A stretch of 9,771 bases of DNA from Candidatus Firestoneibacteriota bacterium (GTDB taxonomy: Bacteria; JACRDZ01). Shown here piece after piece: positions 7,341 through 9,771 of this stretch. The notes beneath the pieces were generated by a model that was not told the origin of the DNA, made no database searches, and was given only the letters and a program-made list of their open reading frames with translations. The number at the start of each line of letters is the position of its first letter. The stretch's first letter is position 1. The translations under genes were made by a program, and so were the position numbers. The stretch spans positions 1 to 9,771 of the forward strand of contig JACRDZ010000144.1 in assembly GCA_016212735.1 (NCBI GenBank), in the 5' to 3' direction.

Positions 7341-8015
7341 TTAATCTCCATTTACCATCAATCCATCTTTTATTTTAACTATTTTTTGCGCATACTTTAA
7401 AACATTTACATCGTGTGTTGAAAATATAAATGTAGTTTTTTCTACTCGATTCATTTGACTCATAAGTTCAAGAATTGAAGCTCCTGTAACCGAATCAAGA
7501 TTGGCTGTAGGTTCATCAGCAAGAACAATATTAGGGTTTGTCACAAGTGCGCGAGCAATTGCAACTCTTTGACGTTGTCCTCCTGAAAGCTCTGCCGGCT
7601 TATGCATTGTATATTCTTTTAAGCCAACTTCTTCAATAAGTTTTTCCGATCTTTTTCTAATTTCTGGTTTAGAATGTGTTTTCATGAGTAATAAAGGGAA
7701 TTCAACATTTTCAAGCACATTTAATACAGGGATTAAATTAAATGTTTGAAAAATAAATCCAATTTTATTTAAACGAATATCAGTTATTTGCTTATCATTT
7801 AATGCTGTAATGTCTATTCCGCCAATTTTTACACTTCCTTCTGTTGCATAATCGATACAACCAATAATATTCAGAAGTGTGGTTTTACCGCTTCCTGAAG
7901 GACCAACCACACTTATAAATTCACCTTCTTCTACCATAAAATCAATCCCGCGCAGAGCATGTACCATTGTTTCTCCAAGCGTATAATCTTTTTTAACATT
8001 TTTTATTTCAATCAT
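7341..8015 (-). CDS. ABC transporter ATPase, LolD/MacB family
   Basis: A 224-residue nucleotide-binding subunit of normal length for LolD-type ATPases. All motifs are intact: Walker A GPSGSGKTT (38-46), Q-loop glutamine Q90 in FIFQTFNL, signature LSGGQRQRVAIARAL (143-157), Walker B IVLADE (163-168), D-loop ANLDS and switch histidine H201 in STHD. The LENVEFPLLL segment after the Q-loop is typical of the MacB/LolD branch, which pairs with FtsX-type permeases. It is cytosolic, bound to the two permeases encoded directly downstream. GGAGG lies 11 bases before the ATG, inside the end of tetR, and the gap to tetR is 6 bp. It should hydrolyse ATP to drive conformational change across the membrane rather than classical substrate import. 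Confidence 0.95.
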   Translation of the reverse strand: MIEIKNVKKDYTLGETMVHALRGIDFMVEEGEFISVVGPSGSGKTTLLNIIGCIDYATEGSVKIGGIDITALNDKQITDIRLNKIGFIFQTFNLIPVLNVLENVEFPLLLMKTHSKPEIRKRSEKLIEEVGLKEYTMHKPAELSGGQRQRVAIARALVTNPNIVLADEPTANLDSVTGASILELMSQMNRVEKTTFIFSTHDVNVLKYAQKIVKIKDGLMVNGD

Positions 8016-8021
8016 GTTTGT

Positions 8022-8720
8022 CTATGCCTCCAATGTTTTTTTATTTTTTTTAGTTTTATTTATTAAAACTGCTGATAAAATAATATCCCATGTTTTTCTC
8101 ATCATATCTTCACAATCAAATCCAAAAGCTAAAAATGCTCCATCTTCCTGACATTGCTGCTCATTTTTAATATGATCCATAAATTGCAGCATACCATTTG
8201 ATGATGTCCACATAATAACAGCAAGTTCTATGGGTTTAACTTTATTATTGATATAACCCTTATTAACACATTCACTTATTATTTTTGTAATGAAATCCCA
8301 TATCTGATTGTTTACTTTATATATTTCATTTAATACATCTTGAATCTCAAGTTTTTCTTTAAGTAAGCGATGATCTACAAAATGTGTTATGATATTGAAA
8401 TAGTTTGGAAATTTTTTGTAATAAACAAGATAAGCTTCGTTAATTGCACGAAATTTATCAAGTGGATTTGTTGCTTTTAGAGAATAATCCTGCATCATTT
8501 CATATAATACTCCCATTGCTTTTAATATTATTGTTAAATACAGTTCTTCTTTGCTTCTAAAATAAAGATAAAGAGTTCCTTTGCTCAATTCACATGCTTT
8601 TGCTATCTCATCCATTTTTGTATTCTCAAGCCCTTTTTTCAGAAATAGCTTTTCTCCCGCGTTAATTATATGTAATTTACGCTGCTCTTTTTCTCTTATT
8701 TTTCTTTCCTGTATTCCCAT
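8022..8720 (-). CDS. TetR/AcrR-family transcriptional regulator, probable operon repressor
   Basis: A 232-residue regulator. The N-terminal DNA-binding domain spans about 16-62: IINAGEKLFLKKG, then TKMDEIAKACELSKGTLYLYFRSKEELY, the standard TetR pattern. The rest is a helical ligand-binding and dimer domain without obvious similarity to a known ligand class, so the inducer cannot be named. The sequence ends in a lysine- and asparagine-rich tail. AGGTGA lies five bases before the ATG, so the start is well supported. It is the first gene of the transport operon, preceded by a promoter and a perfect short palindrome of the TetR-operator type, which points to self-repression and control of the four transport genes. 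Confidence 0.93.
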   Translation of the reverse strand: MGIQERKIREKEQRKLHIINAGEKLFLKKGLENTKMDEIAKACELSKGTLYLYFRSKEELYLTIILKAMGVLYEMMQDYSLKATNPLDKFRAINEAYLVYYKKFPNYFNIITHFVDHRLLKEKLEIQDVLNEIYKVNNQIWDFITKIISECVNKGYINNKVKPIELAVIMWTSSNGMLQFMDHIKNEQQCQEDGAFLAFGFDCEDMMRKTWDIILSAVLINKTKKNKKTLEA

Positions 8721-8742
8721 TTTATCACCTAAAAAACCTCAC

Positions 8743-8755
8743 TGACCAATGGTCA
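8743..8755. promoter_or_regulatory. TetR-type operator TGACC-AAT-GGTCA
   Basis: A perfect 5-bp inverted repeat around a 3-base centre. It lies about 12-24 bases after the predicted transcription start and just before the tetR ribosome site. Palindromes of this TGACC/GGTCA type are common targets of TetR-family repressors, so the adjacent regulator is the likely binder. Confidence 0.7.
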
Positions 8756-8773
8756 TTTAATGAATAATATTAA

Positions 8774-8802
8774 ATAATATAACCAAAAGTATTATTTGTC
8801 AA
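8774..8802 (-). promoter_or_regulatory. Sigma70-type promoter of the tetR-ABC transport operon
   Basis: Minus strand: TTGACA (8802-8797), 17-base spacer, TATTAT (8779-8774). The start is expected near 8767, giving a leader of about 47 bases that carries the operator and the AGGTGA ribosome site. Confidence 0.7.
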
Positions 8803-8827
8803 GAAGTTTTTTTTAGAATATTTAATG

Positions 8828-9045
8828 ACAGAAGTTTCTCAAGAAAGAAATTAACCACAGAGAACTAGAGAGTATTTTTTATTTTATTTTTATTTATTAC
8901 TCAGTGTTCTCAAATAAAAATAAGAAAGATCGTGGAATATAAGGCTTTTTTAAGTAAGATTTAATTTGAGGACACAGAGTTTTAAATTATAAATATATCT
9001 CAGTGTACTCTGTGGTTCATTTTTTCGATTTTGAGGAATTTCTGT
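8828..9045. repeat. Nested imperfect palindrome, MITE-like or extragenic repeat
   Basis: Three pairs of inverted arms are nested. Outer: acagaagtttctcaa (8828-8842) against ttgaggaatttctgt (9031-9045), 13 of 15 paired. Middle: aaccacagag (8853-8862) against ctctgtggtt (9008-9017), 10 of 10, with weaker pairing beyond. Inner: actcagtgttctcaaat (8899-8915) against atttgaggacacagagt (8964-8980), 15 of 17. Spacers are AT-rich and nothing in the element codes for protein. The CCACAGAG/CACAGAG words resemble repeats I recall from intergenic DNA of various bacteria. It fills most of the 8721-9030 gene-free stretch; the rest is the tetR promoter region. No clear target duplication is visible. Confidence 0.75.
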
Positions 9046-9048
9046 AAG

Positions 9049-9363
9049 ATGACTTCCAGAATTGATTTTATTATAGGTTTGCCCGGAGAAACAAGAGAAG
9101 ATCGAAAGGAATTATACGATTTTATTAATACTATTGCAAAAAGCTTTAACACGCAGATTCATATGCACTATTTTATTCCTCTTACAGGGACTGTATTTCA
9201 TTTTGAAAATCCAACTCCTATTGATATGGAAACTCAAAAAGAACTTGATAAAATGACTGACAAAGGGATTATTTCAAACTGGTGGAAAAAAGATATTAAA
9301 TTATCAGAAAATGTTGTGAATTTTAGAAATTTCTTGCACAAATGCCCCCAGAATCTGAAGTAA
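9049..9363 (+). pseudogene. C-terminal remnant of a B12-binding/radical SAM protein
   Basis: An open frame of 104 codons that begins in the middle of a known fold: RIDFIIGLPGETREDRKE is a late part of the radical SAM barrel (the FGLPGET-like strand), followed by IHMHYFIPLTGTVF and a tail with KELDKMTDKG and NWWKKD that resembles the C-termini of B12-binding/radical SAM proteins, possibly the MJ1487 family. The cobalamin-binding domain and the CxxxCxxC cluster motif are absent, so it cannot act as a radical SAM enzyme. The homologous part starts a few bases after the right end of the palindrome. The ATG at 9049 has GAGGA upstream, supplied by the palindrome arm, so a short protein could still be made; a TTG at 9031 is a weaker start. 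Most likely a decaying fragment. Confidence 0.7.
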
Positions 9364-9367
9364 GGGC

Positions 9368-9396
9368 TTGATTAATTATAACAAATATTATATATT
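9368..9396 (+). promoter_or_regulatory. Possible promoter for the ankyrin-repeat gene
   Basis: TTGATT (9368-9373), 17-base spacer, TATATT (9391-9396): 4/6 and 5/6 matches. In DNA this AT-rich such matches occur by chance, so support is weak; position before the ankyrin gene favours it. Confidence 0.35.
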
Positions 9397-9408
9397 GCAA
9401 TTCATGCA

Positions 9409-9460
9409 GTAGACTTCAAACCAGAGACCAGGACTAGGAAGCTTCTAGTGACTGAACTAC
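9409..9460 (+). other. Imperfect hairpin in the leader of the ankyrin-repeat gene
   Basis: A GC-richer island in an AT-rich gap. Its core (9433-9449, actagGaagcttctagt) is a perfect 16-bp palindrome apart from one extra G, and the flanks add gtag/ctac and ttca/tgaa pairs with bulges. It lies 19 bases before the ATG. It could be an operator or an RNA leader structure; nothing decides between them. Confidence 0.35.
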
Positions 9461-9478
9461 AAATTATATAGGAAAAAT

Positions 9479-9771
9479 ATGAAATTAATAAAAATTTATA
9501 CTATAGTATTTTTTTATATAATATTTTTTGTGTTATACGGCATAGGACTAAATCCTGTCTTTGGAGAAACTGCTGTTGAACCAGTATATAACATTGATAC
9601 TTCAAGTGATTTGCAACTTGCAATGAATAATAATGATAAGGAATTAATAAAACACCTGATTAAGAAAGATGCGAATGTTAATTTGAAATTTATTTCAGGT
9701 TATGCTCCTTTGCATGCAGCAACTATTAATGGAGATAAAGAACTCGTTGATTTTTTTATAAATAATGGCGC
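9479..9771 (+). CDS. Secreted ankyrin-repeat protein, N-terminal part only
   Basis: The frame is open from ATG at 9479 to the right edge (97 codons plus two bases), with AGGA seven bases upstream. Residues 1-29 form a signal peptide or membrane anchor: MKLIKI, a long hydrophobic stretch (about 7-22) and a possible cleavage after VFG. From about 43, an ankyrin pattern begins: DLQLAMNNNDKELIKHLIKK with DANVN is a capping repeat, and GYAPLHAATINGDKELVDFF with INNG is a canonical second repeat containing the PLHAA motif. Ankyrin repeats bind proteins; the partner and any C-terminal domain lie outside the window. The export signal places it in the periplasm or outside the cell. Confidence 0.88.
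   Translation, partial: MKLIKIYTIVFFYIIFFVLYGIGLNPVFGETAVEPVYNIDTSSDLQLAMNNNDKELIKHLIKKDANVNLKFISGYAPLHAATINGDKELVDFFINNG

Noticed and set aside
7340..7351. ATG at 7351 as the start of the first permease
   Set aside because: Its own codons contain the GGAG that serves the ATG at 7339, and it would overlap the ATPase gene by 11 bp.
8853..9017. CRISPR-like or tandem repeat array
   Set aside because: The CACAGAG words occur in inverted, nested pairs, not as evenly spaced direct repeats with unique spacers.
8828..9045. Intrinsic terminator between the divergent genes
   Set aside because: The stem is very long, imperfect and AT-rich, and the flanking genes diverge from it, so it is not placed to end either transcript.
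9405..9462. tRNA or other structured RNA gene in the gap before the ankyrin gene
   Set aside because: No acceptor stem, T-loop motif or CCA end; the pairing is too short and bulged for a tRNA.

Overview
This is an AT-rich window from a bacterium with two membranes. The core is a five-gene, LolCDE/MacB-like ABC transport operon with a soluble LolA-like periplasmic protein, which only makes sense with an outer membrane. Near-consensus sigma70-type boxes (TTGACA, 17 bp, TATAAA or TATTAT) and GGAG-type ribosome sites argue against Bacteroidetes, which use a different promoter consensus. A spirochaete or a similar anaerobic lineage is possible, but I cannot place it to genus.

Layout. (1) 1-3250, minus strand: a two-gene, defence-like module. 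An AbiEii-type nucleotidyltransferase is followed, with an ATGA overlap, by a very large protein that leaves the left edge. That protein has an antitoxin-like N-terminus, an XRE helix-turn-helix, an Mrr-type nuclease domain, TPR repeats and the start of what looks like a PIN ribonuclease domain. It has no stop in the 822 codons visible. The pair has its own promoter, which overlaps two 16-bp operators and probably gives a leaderless message. (2) 3255-8720, minus strand: tetR, ABC ATPase, two FtsX/MacB-type permeases and a LolA-like protein, all within 1-14 bp of each other. Transcription starts from a promoter followed by a TGACC-AAT-GGTCA operator. (3) 8828-9045: a nested imperfect palindrome of about 218 bp, resembling a MITE, with no coding capacity. 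(4) 9049-9363, plus strand: the C-terminal remnant of a B12-binding/radical SAM protein that starts just past the palindrome. (5) 9479 to the right edge, plus strand: the start of a secreted ankyrin-repeat protein.

How it fits together. The TetR protein probably represses its own operon. The ATPase drives a permease heterodimer that extracts a lipoprotein or lipid from the inner membrane and passes it to the periplasmic carrier. The left module looks like a toxin-antitoxin pair whose antitoxin is fused to a possible double-nuclease effector and autoregulated through its XRE domain. It is the best candidate for an undescribed system here.
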